From NCBI RefSeq assembly GCF_002109385.1, contig NZ_CP020814.1, positions 1,449,501-1,513,500 on the forward strand: DNA of 64,000 nucleotides, given 5' to 3'. Of this stretch, positions 51,930 through 61,198 are shown piece by piece. Made by a program: the position numbers and the translations under genes. The stretch is from Halalkalibacter krulwichiae (GTDB lineage: Bacteria; Bacillota; Bacilli; Bacillales; Bacillaceae_D). Numbering within the stretch: the stretch's first letter is position 1; each line of letters opens with the position of its first letter. The notes beneath the pieces are model-generated. The model saw nothing but the letters and a program-made list of their open reading frames with translations, ran no database searches and was not told the origin of the DNA.

Positions 51930-53233
51930 TGCCAGAAGAATTTGTCGGGGTTATTGCACTTGTTCTTATGTTGGTTCTAACAATGATGAGAGTGCCAATC
52001 TTTTTATCATTAGCCATACCAGGTATACTAGGAGTTTTATATCTGAGAGATTGGAACGTAGTCGTTTCAGCGTTAACGACAAATATATGGGACTCTAGTT
52101 TTCAGTATACATTAAGTACCTTGCCGATGTTTATTTTAATGGGAGCGATGCTTCACGCCTCGGGTATAAGTACGGAGTTGTTTGCTGCATTCAGATCCTG
52201 GTTTGGTAGAGTAAAAGGAGGCTTAGGCATTTCAACTGTAGGTGCATCAGCCCTTTTCGCAGCGGCGTCCGGTTCAAGTGTGGCTAATACAGGTACGATT
52301 GGTATGATGGCTAGTAAAGAAATGATGAACGCGGGATACAGTAAAGTTTTAACAAGTGGTTCTATCATATCTGGAGGTACTTTAGGAATATTAATTCCCC
52401 CAAGTACATTTTTAATCGTTTATGGAACGTTAACGGATCAATCTATTGGTCAATTATTATTGGCAGGAATATTGCCTGGTATCTTACTGGCTGTAAGTTT
52501 TGCGGTAACTATATATCTAACGGTTGTCATAAATCCCAAATTAGCACCAGCAACTGAGGGTGGTTCATGGCATGAGCGCTTAGTTGCACTCAAGAGCACA
52601 GGATGGATCCTTTTAATGTTTATGATTGTTATTGGCGGTATGTTTTTTGGTTTATTTGGACCAACAGAAGCAGCAGGAATCGGCGCTTTTACAGCTATTA
52701 TTTTGACAGTAATAAAAGGGAAATTCACATGGAAAGTTTTATTAAACTCTGTACATAGTACAGCGCTTACAACTGGATATATATTTGCAATTGTACTAGC
52801 GGCTTTCTTATTTAAGTATCTCTTGATTATATCCAAATTACCGTTAATGATATCTTCGCAATTAACAGAAATGAATGTTCCTAACTGGGTGTTATTCTTA
52901 GCTATAGTCCTTATGTATTTTGCATTAGGTGCTGTTATGGACACGATGGGGATGATTATGGTGACAATACCAGTTGTGATACCGATTATTCAATATATGG
53001 GACTAGACCTAATTTGGTTTGGAATCGTGGTTTGTTTACTAGTTGAGCTGGCTATGATTTCGCCGCCACAAGGTGTTAACTGTTTTATCCTCGACTCAGT
53101 ATCACCAGAACTAGGATTAAAGAATATTTGGTTAGGTAGTTTAATATTTATGATTCCAATATTTTTTGTCATTGCTTTGTTATATGTTTTCCCTGAAATT
53201 GCTTTATTCATACCGAATAGAATGCTAGGTTAG
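51929..53233 (+). CDS. TRAP transporter large permease (DctM), system 2
   Basis: A 434-residue permease with 11-12 helices. DctM marks are present: S-T-L-P-M-F-I-L-M-G near 59-68, A-A-S-G-S-S-V-A-N-T near 111-120, G-I-L-I-P-P-S-T near 152-159 and F-G-P-T-E-A-A near 246-252. It is the channel that couples Na+ or H+ flux to uptake of an organic acid. Start ATG overlaps the DctQ stop. The frame is intact, unlike the sialic acid homologue. Substrate unknown. Confidence 0.9.
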   Translation: MPEEFVGVIALVLMLVLTMMRVPIFLSLAIPGILGVLYLRDWNVVVSALTTNIWDSSFQYTLSTLPMFILMGAMLHASGISTELFAAFRSWFGRVKGGLGISTVGASALFAAASGSSVANTGTIGMMASKEMMNAGYSKVLTSGSIISGGTLGILIPPSTFLIVYGTLTDQSIGQLLLAGILPGILLAVSFAVTIYLTVVINPKLAPATEGGSWHERLVALKSTGWILLMFMIVIGGMFFGLFGPTEAAGIGAFTAIILTVIKGKFTWKVLLNSVHSTALTTGYIFAIVLAAFLFKYLLIISKLPLMISSQLTEMNVPNWVLFLAIVLMYFALGAVMDTMGMIMVTIPVVIPIIQYMGLDLIWFGIVVCLLVELAMISPPQGVNCFILDSVSPELGLKNIWLGSLIFMIPIFFVIALLYVFPEIALFIPNRMLG

Positions 53234-53310
53234 CTTTGTTTCTATGATGAAAGTAATAAGAGAAAGTCTATTTATAATAAAATTTCAGATGATAATGGGG
53301 GAAAATGATT

Positions 53311-54387
53311 ATGCTGAAAAAAAGTGGTAGTAAAGGTCGTCTATTATGTTTCATGGTGATTGCAATCGTATCTGTTATTATGACAGCTTGTTCATCCGGT
53401 GAATCAAGCGGTACAGCAGAAGAGGGGAGGGCGAACCAAGAAGTTTATCAATTTGAATTTAACAACGTATCTTCTAGTTTGTCTTCAACAACTAAAGACG
53501 TTATCCTTCCTTGGGTGGAAATGGTTGAAGAGAAAACTGATGGAAGAGTAAAAATCAATGTGCACCACGGTGGGGCTTTGGGAAAAATTGGTACGGTTTA
53601 TCAAGACGTGAGTAATGGTGTCTATGATATGGCAACTATGTACTCACAGTCAGTTGAAGAAACAGAAAATCATCTAATAACAGTTGGTGATTTACCGTTT
53701 ATTGCGACGAATGATATCGAAATTGACTCGAAAGTTATGACAGAGTTTTACAATCGTCACAAGGATGAAGTGCTGAATGGTGTTGAAGTAATGGGGGTAA
53801 CGACAGGCGGACTTACAAATATGCTCAGCTCAAAACCGATTGAAACGATTGAAGATTTCAAAGGACTTACGATTCGTGCAGGAGCAGATTCAGAATCTGC
53901 GATCTATTTTGACTGGGGAATGACACCAGTTGAAGTTGCCCCTGAAGAAAGGTACGATGCTCTTCAAAGAGGGATTATTACTGCGATGGGAACAGCAAAA
54001 TCAGTCGCGGTGGATTCGCGTTATTATGAAGTAGTCGATTATTATTATGAATTACCATACAAAACAATGCACGTCTTTGCGATTGTCAATGAGAATAGAT
54101 TCCAAAGTTTACCAGAAGACTTACAGCAACTGTTTAGAGAAGAGTTATTCCCTGCCTATCAAGAATTGAAAGTGAGAGAGACGATTATACAAGAAGATGT
54201 TTATCTGGAACAACTAAAGGATGAGATAAATGTTTCTGTATTTCCAGAGGAAGAGCTTGAAAAACTTAAAGATATTACAACATCATCGGAAGCTGCATGG
54301 ATTGATAATGCAAATAAAAGAGGGTTGGACGGGGAAGGATTATTAGAAGAATATAGAGAGATCCAAAAAGAGTTGGCTGCACAGTAA
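53311..54387 (+). CDS. TRAP transporter substrate-binding lipoprotein (DctP), system 2
   Basis: A 358-residue binding protein. Lipobox M-T-A-C with Cys27, then a Ser/Gly/Glu linker. The L-T-I-R-A-G strand has the carboxylate-binding Arg. It lacks the D-G-Q-E-N-P pattern of the sialic acid version, so another ligand is expected. ATG 53311 has GGGGG nine bases upstream; ATG 53305 is too close. The nearby aromatic island might imply an aromatic or short-chain acid, but this is only proximity. Terminator follows. Confidence 0.87.
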   Translation: MLKKSGSKGRLLCFMVIAIVSVIMTACSSGESSGTAEEGRANQEVYQFEFNNVSSSLSSTTKDVILPWVEMVEEKTDGRVKINVHHGGALGKIGTVYQDVSNGVYDMATMYSQSVEETENHLITVGDLPFIATNDIEIDSKVMTEFYNRHKDEVLNGVEVMGVTTGGLTNMLSSKPIETIEDFKGLTIRAGADSESAIYFDWGMTPVEVAPEERYDALQRGIITAMGTAKSVAVDSRYYEVVDYYYELPYKTMHVFAIVNENRFQSLPEDLQQLFREELFPAYQELKVRETIIQEDVYLEQLKDEINVSVFPEEELEKLKDITTSSEAAWIDNANKRGLDGEGLLEEYREIQKELAAQ

Positions 54388-54410
54388 TGTAACATTCATT
54401 ATTTTCATTC

Positions 54411-54441
54411 AACCCCTCTTCTTTTGCGAAGGGGGGTTTTA
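54411..54441 (+). terminator. Terminator of TRAP system 2
   Basis: AACCCCTCTTC (54411-54421) pairs with GAAGGGGGGTT (54428-54438), followed by TT; strong G+C stem. Confidence 0.88.
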
Positions 54442-54524
54442 TCATTCTCTTAGAAAAAGATATATAGTTCTTAAATGTTTCTCAGATGAGATAAAACAGT
54501 AAAGATTCACCAATAATCTCTTTC

Positions 54525-54555
54525 TTGCTAAAATCTATCCTCATTATGCTATAAT
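54525..54555 (+). promoter_or_regulatory. Promoter of the helicase operon (extended -10)
   Basis: TATAAT at 54550-54555 is preceded by TGC, forming an extended -10. A weak TTGCTA -35 lies at 54525-54530 with a 19-base spacer. Confidence 0.6.
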
Positions 54556-54617
54556 TTCAGAGGGATAAAAGTCAGTTATATTTTTAGGTTGTAATTTGAA
54601 GCAGGTGACATATGTTG

Positions 54618-57600
54618 ATGAAATATAGGACGCCATATCGTTTTCCAGTCACTTTGACGAATAAGGCAAAGGACAAGATGCGGGAGCTCAGTCTTAATGA
54701 GCGCTCGTTTTTTTCGTTGGAAAAGTCGTTTCATATCTATATAGAAAAGTATCCGCAAGAAGCTGGTCGCCCTCTTTCTGTTGCCTTGTTCTTTGATCAT
54801 GAGACCAATGCAAACTTAGCTGCTAAGTACAAAGAATGTATCTTTGTCCTTCACTGTGTCGTTGAACAGGACCGCTTCATCGCGACAAATGTATCGACGA
54901 GATCGCGACAGACACCGGTCTCAAGCAATTGGCGACGAGCTGTTATGCTTGAGTTTGATTTGAACGTGCACAATAGAGAGCGTGTTTCGTTTGATTTGCT
55001 CCGAATACTTGATGAGATGCCTGTGGCTCAGGAAAGCTCGATGTATGTGAAGAAGCGAATAGCGAGTTGGGAAGGGTATTTAAAAATTCAAGAAAGATCT
55101 GCAGATATTCCGGATATGACTTCACGTTATTCAGGGCTGATCTTTAATGGTGATTTCAGTCGAGTAACGATCAAGGGGATTGAGCTTGGTGAAAAGGAAT
55201 GGAAGTCACTTAAAGACTTGAGTGTTAAACTCAAAGGAATTGATCAAGACATTGGAAAAGTGTTAAAGGCAAATTGCTCCGCTCGTACAGTTGAAGTTGA
55301 ATTGCATGGCTATATTGAGGGACGAGCTCGTAAAGGGCGGCTTGATGTACATCCGAAGGAAGTCGTTTTTAGCAATTTTGCAACATTGAGTCAGGTGAAA
55401 AGACTAAGGCAAGGGTTTAAGCATTTAGAAAACGGCTTAGCTGTGAATTCAGATCTTGAGCGTCTTCTATTTGAAAATAAACCACCGGTCAAGCCAGTAA
55501 CAAAACAAGCGAAGTTGAAATTTCACAATCGTCTTAATGAGTTTCAACAAGAAGCCGTTAGCGGTGCGATGTCGGCTGAAGATTTATACGTCATTCAAGG
55601 GCCGCCTGGAACAGGGAAAACGACCGTTATTTCAGAAATTTGTTTCCAAAATGCAAAAGCAGGTTTACGGACGTTAGTAGCCTCACAGTCCAACTTGGCT
55701 GTTGATAATGCACTTAGCAGGTTGCTCGCGAATAAAGACATTCGTATCCTTCGAGTTGGGCGAACGGAAAGTATTGAGGAAGAAGGTAAAAAGTTCATAG
55801 AAGAAAATGTTGGTCAATACTGGAAAGACCATACGTTACATGAAGTCTCTACTCAATTTAAAAATCGGCAAAATCGAGAAAAAGAGATTGAAATAGAATT
55901 GGCTGAAAATGAACGAGAACAAGAAGCGGTGGAAGTTAACCTTAAACGTGTCAAAGCAGAACTAGAAGCAAAGCAAGATGCACAACACCAATTTAACGAA
56001 ATCAAGGCGCAGCTTGATGAACATAAGAAAAACGTGGAAGTAGCTGAGCAAGAGAGACAAGCCGTTGAGAAACAGAAAGAGCAAATAAATAAATCTCTGC
56101 AAACTTTGAATTCGCAGATTGAAGAAGACGATGCCTTTCTTCTAAATCAACCTGATAGCATTCAGATTGTCATAGAGCAAGAAGAAAACGAACATCTGAT
56201 TGAGCAATTAAAACAAAGCATTGCCAGTGAAGAGCTTGCCGAAAGGATAAACGAGAAAAAGAAAACGGTCGAACAAATCGTTGTTGAGCATGGAAAGTGG
56301 TCTGAGGCAGTCAAACAAATGAATGGTTTCATAGACAAAGTAAAAGCCATTAAACAAGTGGATGGATTAAAGTGGTTCTTGCTGGAGCAAAACATTACGC
56401 GAAATCCTAGGATGCACGAATACATGAAAGAGATTGAAAGGATTCGTGCAGAAGTCAATCAACTTGAAAAATTAAAATCTTATCATGACAAACTTACCCG
56501 TGCGATTACTTATGTCGAACAACTACTAACACAGCATTCAACCAAGTTGAATCAATTGCAGCAACGAGCGATCACCAATTCTAAAGCTTATACAGCTTCA
56601 GAAATTGATTATTATTTAGATGAATTGAGAAATCGTTTAAAAGAAACATCCGCAATCCTCCCGCAAATGCTCATGAACGCACTTGAAGGCTTATATAGTA
56701 GAAGACATTTTATTAGGATAAAGGCGAAACGATTAAAGCCTTTTGAATCGTACAAACAAATGGCCCAAGAATCCTTTCATTTTCTGAAACAAGAAGTGGT
56801 AGAGGAATTAGAACAAAACCAGCGTGACAATAAGTTACTCTTTCAGCAGTCAATGAAAGAGGTAGAAGAGGAAAACGAAAAGCTTGAATCTCTCCAAAAT
56901 GAGTATCAACAAAAGTACGGGTCATTTGAACCCATTTCAAACGCGAAAGAACGACTTCGAGAAATAGAGGCAAAGAGATCTGAATTACAGAAGCTGAAAG
57001 ATCAGATAGAACAAGCCAATTCTAGAGTAGAAGAAAATCGAGAAAGACGAAACAAGGACACTGTTCAGCTTGAGGAAGTGAAACAACAATTTGTTCAACT
57101 TGAAGCACGGTTGATTGAATTAAATGAGTTGATTGCTAGAAGGCAAGCAGAACAAGAGTCTTTGACAAAGTGGTTAGAAACAGAACCAGAACAAGAACAC
57201 GAAAAAGTTCTAACGAAAATGGCAAGCCTTTCTCTAAAGCGAGATTCATTAATAGCGGAAAAGAAAAGATTTCCGCTATTTCAATCCATTCAGGGAAAAT
57301 GGCTGTCCTTGCTGGAAGAAGCTGGTGATCATGACTTAGAAGAAATTCGAAAACTATATGTGAAGCATGCTAACGTGATTGGTACGACGTGTGTCGCATC
57401 GGCCCGAAAAGATTTTATTGAAAGTTATCCGGAATTTGATGTTGTAATCATTGACGAAGTATCAAAAGCGACACCGCCAGAACTGTTATTGCCTATGTTA
57501 AAAGGGAAAAAGATCATCTTAGTAGGCGATCATCACCAGCTTCCTCCCCTTATCGGGAATGACACGCTTGAAGAAACGCTTCAAGAGTTGGCAGATGGAA

Positions 57601-58403
57601 GTGATGACTTTGAAGGAAAAGAAGAATTAAACAAATTATTAAAGGAATCGCTTTTTGAACGGTTATTTAAAAACTTGCCGAAAAGCAATAAAACGATGTT
57701 AGCGATCCAATACCGGATGCATGAAAATATTATGGAGACGATCACTCCATTTTATGAGCAGGAAAACGAACGACTTCAATGTGGCTTGTTGGATTCAGAT
57801 TCCGATCGCGACCACTTGTTACAATCTCAACTGATTAAGCGTGAGAACCATTTAATTTGGTTTGATATGCCGAATACTCCTTCATATTTTGAAGAAAGAA
57901 TGAAGGGTGGAAAGAGCTTATACAATCCAGCAGAATTAAAGAATATTGCCGATCTTTTAATTCAATTAAATGATGCGACGGCTGAGGCGAAACAAGCTGG
58001 AAGAATGAAAGCCAATGAGCTTAAAAGTGTTGGAGTTATTAGCTTCTATGGAGAACAGGTGAAGAGAATTGACCGCCTCATTGAGCAAGAGCTTAGGTTA
58101 GAGCATTTGACGATTCGAACGGGAACCGTCGATCGTTTTCAAGGGATGGAAATGGATGTTATCTTATTAAGTATGGTAAGAAACCATGATAATAGACAAG
58201 ATGATATAGGTTTTGCAAAAGATTATCGTCGTCTCAATGTTGCTTTATCAAGGGCGAGGGAGCTCCTCATTTTAATTGGAAGCACAAAAATGTTCACAGA
58301 GCGAACGAAACAGGCTCACGCAAGAAAGATGTACCAGCATGTATTAGACGTGGCGAAAAAGCAAAATGGGTTACGAACACTTGAAGAGGTGGCAAATGGA
58401 TAA
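54618..58403 (+). CDS. Large SF1 (UPF1/Dna2-like) helicase with central coiled coil
   Basis: A 1261-residue protein. A unique N-terminal part of about 300 residues is followed by motif I G-P-P-G-T-G-K-T-T near 328. A long charged, Glu/Lys/Gln-rich coiled coil (about 400-880, with a short hydrophobic break near 690) separates it from motif II I-I-D-E-V-S-K-A near 943. Then come L-V-G-D-H-H-Q-L-P-P, Q-Y-R-M-H (motif IV), V-D-R-F-Q-G-M-E (motif V, near 1172) and N-V-A-L-S-R-A (motif VI). The domain layout is that of AAA_11/AAA_12 helicases. The ATG 54618 has AGGTG ten bases upstream; ATG 54612 is too close. Its partner overlaps it by eight bases. The function is unknown; nucleic-acid surveillance or defence is plausible. 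Confidence 0.8.
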   Translation: MKYRTPYRFPVTLTNKAKDKMRELSLNERSFFSLEKSFHIYIEKYPQEAGRPLSVALFFDHETNANLAAKYKECIFVLHCVVEQDRFIATNVSTRSRQTPVSSNWRRAVMLEFDLNVHNRERVSFDLLRILDEMPVAQESSMYVKKRIASWEGYLKIQERSADIPDMTSRYSGLIFNGDFSRVTIKGIELGEKEWKSLKDLSVKLKGIDQDIGKVLKANCSARTVEVELHGYIEGRARKGRLDVHPKEVVFSNFATLSQVKRLRQGFKHLENGLAVNSDLERLLFENKPPVKPVTKQAKLKFHNRLNEFQQEAVSGAMSAEDLYVIQGPPGTGKTTVISEICFQNAKAGLRTLVASQSNLAVDNALSRLLANKDIRILRVGRTESIEEEGKKFIEENVGQYWKDHTLHEVSTQFKNRQNREKEIEIELAENEREQEAVEVNLKRVKAELEAKQDAQHQFNEIKAQLDEHKKNVEVAEQERQAVEKQKEQINKSLQTLNSQIEEDDAFLLNQPDSIQIVIEQEENEHLIEQLKQSIASEELAERINEKKKTVEQIVVEHGKWSEAVKQMNGFIDKVKAIKQVDGLKWFLLEQNITRNPRMHEYMKEIERIRAEVNQLEKLKSYHDKLTRAITYVEQLLTQHSTKLNQLQQRAITNSKAYTASEIDYYLDELRNRLKETSAILPQMLMNALEGLYSRRHFIRIKAKRLKPFESYKQMAQESFHFLKQEVVEELEQNQRDNKLLFQQSMKEVEEENEKLESLQNEYQQKYGSFEPISNAKERLREIEAKRSELQKLKDQIEQANSRVEENRERRNKDTVQLEEVKQQFVQLEARLIELNELIARRQAEQESLTKWLETEPEQEHEKVLTKMASLSLKRDSLIAEKKRFPLFQSIQGKWLSLLEEAGDHDLEEIRKLYVKHANVIGTTCVASARKDFIESYPEFDVVIIDEVSKATPPELLLPMLKGKKIILVGDHHQLPPLIGNDTLEETLQELADGSDDFEGKEELNKLLKESLFERLFKNLPKSNKTMLAIQYRMHENIMETITPFYEQENERLQCGLLDSDSDRDHLLQSQLIKRENHLIWFDMPNTPSYFEERMKGGKSLYNPAELKNIADLLIQLNDATAEAKQAGRMKANELKSVGVISFYGEQVKRIDRLIEQELRLEHLTIRTGTVDRFQGMEMDVILLSMVRNHDNRQDDIGFAKDYRRLNVALSRARELLILIGSTKMFTERTKQAHARKMYQHVLDVAKKQNGLRTLEEVANG

Positions 58404-59148
58404 CTTAACAAAACGTTTGCAGGCTAATGTACTTGAAAATCCAGCAATTGAAATGAAAGAAACTCTAATTTGGCGATTGCCAGTTGTACCGCTGGATGTT
58501 GAATTCAAACGGGTAAAACGGTTGAAAATGGATATTCTCATGAAAATGATTTTGTTGGCTGTTTTTGAAGCAGACATCCGTCGAGCTGCCAATTTAGCAG
58601 AGCTACTATTAGTAGAAGAGCTATTTATTGCCGATTTATTGGAAAAAATGGAGCGTACAGGCTTAATCAGATTAGAAAAAGGAATCTATCAACGTACTGC
58701 AAAAGGGGACGAGCAGCTTAAGGCTGGCATCGTTGAGGAAGAATTGGAAGATGAGTCGATTGACCTTTCTTACACCCCAGACAAAGATGAAATTTGGTTC
58801 GAGCAAGAGGGGACATTCACTGAGGGGAATGAAGAGTATCCGCTTTATCGATATGCAAAAGCAACTCCGGAATTTACTGACAAAGACCGTTTGTTACAGG
58901 TGGTTTCCGAGTGTAAAAATGAATTAGATGAAAATGGGCTGCAAATCGTAGTAGCAGATGTGTTGCAGGTCAACCAACGTGAAACCTACTATGTTCCTTG
59001 TATCGAATTTCAATTATATAACAAGGAGCAGGACATCTTTTACGCCCGTGTCTGGAACTCGTTGCTTGAGCGGTGGGATGAGACGCTAGAAAAACAGATT
59101 GAAGAGAAAGAGCTCATGGAATGGCGGAGAAAGTGGAAGATAGACTAG
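58396..59148 (+). CDS. Winged-helix partner of the large helicase, unknown function
   Basis: A 250-residue protein whose ATG overlaps the helicase stop by eight bases, with AGAGGTGG as ribosome site inside the helicase gene. Residues of about 10-45 are a conserved-looking start (N-P-A-I-E-M-K-E-T, W-R-L-P-V-V-P-L-D-V). Residues of about 55-110 look like a winged helix: A-A-N-L-A-E-L-L-L-V-E-E-L-F, L-L-E-K-M-E-R-T-G-L-I-R-L-E-K-G, R-T-A-K-G-D-E-Q-L. The acidic C-terminal half has an aromatic-rich segment Y-Y-V-P-C-I-E-F. No family is recognised. It likely binds the helicase or targets it to DNA. A terminator follows, so the pair forms a closed unit. Confidence 0.7.
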   Translation: MDNLTKRLQANVLENPAIEMKETLIWRLPVVPLDVEFKRVKRLKMDILMKMILLAVFEADIRRAANLAELLLVEELFIADLLEKMERTGLIRLEKGIYQRTAKGDEQLKAGIVEEELEDESIDLSYTPDKDEIWFEQEGTFTEGNEEYPLYRYAKATPEFTDKDRLLQVVSECKNELDENGLQIVVADVLQVNQRETYYVPCIEFQLYNKEQDIFYARVWNSLLERWDETLEKQIEEKELMEWRRKWKID

Positions 59149-59180
59149 TTTAATTGTAGAACATAAGAATCAAGACGGAA

Positions 59181-59214
59181 AAGGCAATGGGTGAAAAAGT
59201 CCATTGCTTTTTTT
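59181..59214 (+). terminator. Terminator of the helicase operon
   Basis: AAGGCAATGG (59181-59190) pairs with CCATTGCTTT (59201-59210), one wobble, followed by TTTT. Confidence 0.88.
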
Positions 59215-59386
59215 AACGTGAAACTAGTTGGTTGGTTTATAGTCAGAGTCTATTTACCTACACCATAATTGAATAGATAGACTGAAATTCGTTCATCGTG
59301 TAGGTGATGCAACTTTCAGATAATTTGTATAATGAAAATTGTAAATCAATAAGGGAACAAACGAAGCTAGTCAATAAGCAATAAAT

Positions 59387-59400
59387 AGAAAGCGTTTACA
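59387..59400 (+). promoter_or_regulatory. cre-like operator upstream of TRAP system 3
   Basis: AGAAAGCGTTTACA matches the cre consensus at 13 of 14 positions. The gap 59149-59518 also contains a TATAAT at 59328-59333 as possible -10, with no good -35. Confidence 0.6.
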
Positions 59401-59518
59401 TTTAGGCGAGGCCTTTTGAATGATGTGAGGGGGTGAAAGAAACAAAATCTGATTGGAAATGGATTTAACTCGTTTTCGACTAATTTCGCGTGAACAAAAA
59501 GATAGGGAGGTCAACAAT

Positions 59519-60610
59519 ATGCAAGTAAAAAATAAGTCTTTCTTTATCGTTTTTCTTATGATTGGATTCGCTTTTATTATGGCAGGGTGCGGAGGTCAGA
59601 GCTCGGAAAATACGAGTGCGACAACCGATGATAATGAAGCAATTGAAACAATGGATCCAGTAACATTAAGTTTTGCTGATTTCTTTCCAGCTCCTCACCC
59701 AGCTCAAGAACAATTGTTTTCAGGGTGGGCTGAGGCGATAGAAGAAGCAACCGACGGGTTAGTGAAAGTGGATCTTTATCCGGCTGGATCATTACTAGGA
59801 AGTGGCGATATTTATCCAGGTGTTGAGTCGGGAATTGCTGATATTGGTCATGATGTGTCTGGGTACAATGCAGGAAGGTTGCCGATCTTAAATGCAATGT
59901 ATTTAGGAGGCGTTGAATATCAAAATGTTGCGGTTTCTAGTTATGTGGCACGTGATCTAGTAGCAGAGCTAAACCCTGAAGAGTTACAAGATACTGAATT
60001 AATGTTTATTTATGGGATTGCACCTGGATTATTAATGACGAATAAACCAGTTGAAAGTTTAGAAGATCTTAAAGGTATGCAAATTCGAGCAAGTGGTACA
60101 AATGTTGAAACGCTAGAAATGCTAGGAGCAACACCTGTGGCAATGCCAGTCAGCGAAGCTTATGAGGCAATGTCAAGAGGGGTTGTAGATGGAAGTTTAC
60201 TGCCTCCTGATACACTTCAAGGCTTTAATTTGGCAGAAGTAACCAATTATGTTACACATTCTAGTTTAATTTATAACACGGTACACTATGTAACAATGAA
60301 TAAAGACGTATGGAACTCTTTCCCACCTCACATTCAAGAAGCGATTCAAGAGGTAAATGAGCAGACTTTCGAAGAAGCTGTTGATCTATTTACAAGTTTA
60401 GTTGATGGTGGTTTACAGTATGCCATTGAGGAACATGGAGTAGAGGAAATTCATTTATCAGAAGAAGAGGAAGAGCGTTGGAAGGAAGCTCTTTCACCAT
60501 TAATTGAGCGTCACGTTGAAGAGTTAGATAGTGCGGGTCTTAATGGGCAAGAAATTATGGACAAAATCGTTGAGTTAACTGAGAAATATAATGCTGAGTT
60601 AGGGGAGTAA
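59519..60610 (+). CDS. TRAP transporter substrate-binding lipoprotein (DctP), system 3
   Basis: A 363-residue binding protein with lipobox M-A-G-C, Cys24, then a Ser/Thr/Asp linker. M-Q-I-R-A-S near residue 190 has the carboxylate-binding Arg. The D-F-F-P-A-P-H-P start of the mature part is like that of DctP relatives with no assigned ligand. GGGAGG lies before ATG 59519; a longer frame from 59453 adds 22 residues and puts the signal peptide out of place. A hairpin after the gene probably reduces expression of the permeases. Confidence 0.87.
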   Translation: MQVKNKSFFIVFLMIGFAFIMAGCGGQSSENTSATTDDNEAIETMDPVTLSFADFFPAPHPAQEQLFSGWAEAIEEATDGLVKVDLYPAGSLLGSGDIYPGVESGIADIGHDVSGYNAGRLPILNAMYLGGVEYQNVAVSSYVARDLVAELNPEELQDTELMFIYGIAPGLLMTNKPVESLEDLKGMQIRASGTNVETLEMLGATPVAMPVSEAYEAMSRGVVDGSLLPPDTLQGFNLAEVTNYVTHSSLIYNTVHYVTMNKDVWNSFPPHIQEAIQEVNEQTFEEAVDLFTSLVDGGLQYAIEEHGVEEIHLSEEEEERWKEALSPLIERHVEELDSAGLNGQEIMDKIVELTEKYNAELGE

Positions 60611-60632
60611 TCAACTAGCTTGAAAAAACATG

Positions 60633-60670
60633 CATCACACCTTTATGAAAGAAAGCGTGAAGGTGTGATG
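60633..60670 (+). other. Intercistronic stem-loop after the TRAP binding-protein gene
   Basis: CATCACACCTT (60633-60643) and AAGGTGTGATG (60660-60670) form a perfect 11-bp stem with no T-run behind it. It parallels the hairpin after the sucrose binding-protein gene. Confidence 0.75.
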
Positions 60671-60706
60671 GCAAGTATGTTTTGAATTTAAGGGAGGATT
60701 GACAAG

Positions 60707-61198
60707 GTGATTAAGGGATATATCAACATCGTCAATAAAGCGAGTAAAGGTTTAGAAAATATTGCTGCTATCATTTTTTTTCTTACTGCAATGCTAATCA
60801 TTGTCAACGTTATCTCGAGAAGAGCTTTTAATACTCCTGTAACAGGAACCGTTGATTTAGTCCTCTTTTTCACCACTGCAGTCATTGCCCTATCGATTGG
60901 CTACTGTGCTGTAAGAGATGGACATATAGCCATCAGTATCTTTATTGAAAAATTTCCTAAACGTGTTCAAAAAGTAATTGATGTCATAATTGGAAGTATT
61001 TCGGCTCTTTTTCTATTTCTTGTTGCATGGCACATGGTAGTATATGCGATTGCAATGCGCTCTTCTGGGGAAGTCTCACTTACGATTAAGTGGTCACATT
61101 TTCCGTTTGTTATGTTACTGGCTACTGGTTTTGGCATGCTAGCGCTTGTAGTAGTTGGCAAGATTTTATCTTTATTCATAAAAGAAGGTGAACAATAA
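60707..61198 (+). CDS. TRAP transporter small permease (DctQ), system 3
   Basis: A 163-residue protein with four membrane helices. DctQ marks: S-R-R-A-F-N-T-P-V-T-G-T-V-D-L-V near 39-54 and V-R-D-G-H-I-A-I-S-I-F near 69-79. GTG start with GGGAGG upstream. The large permease begins directly after its stop. Confidence 0.88.
   Translation: MIKGYINIVNKASKGLENIAAIIFFLTAMLIIVNVISRRAFNTPVTGTVDLVLFFTTAVIALSIGYCAVRDGHIAISIFIEKFPKRVQKVIDVIIGSISALFLFLVAWHMVVYAIAMRSSGEVSLTIKWSHFPFVMLLATGFGMLALVVVGKILSLFIKEGEQ

Noticed and set aside
52450-52944. 164-residue open frame on the minus strand opposite the second TRAP large permease
   Set aside because: It is antisense to a well-supported DctM gene, has no ribosome site and no recognisable family. 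Long membrane-protein genes often leave open antisense frames.
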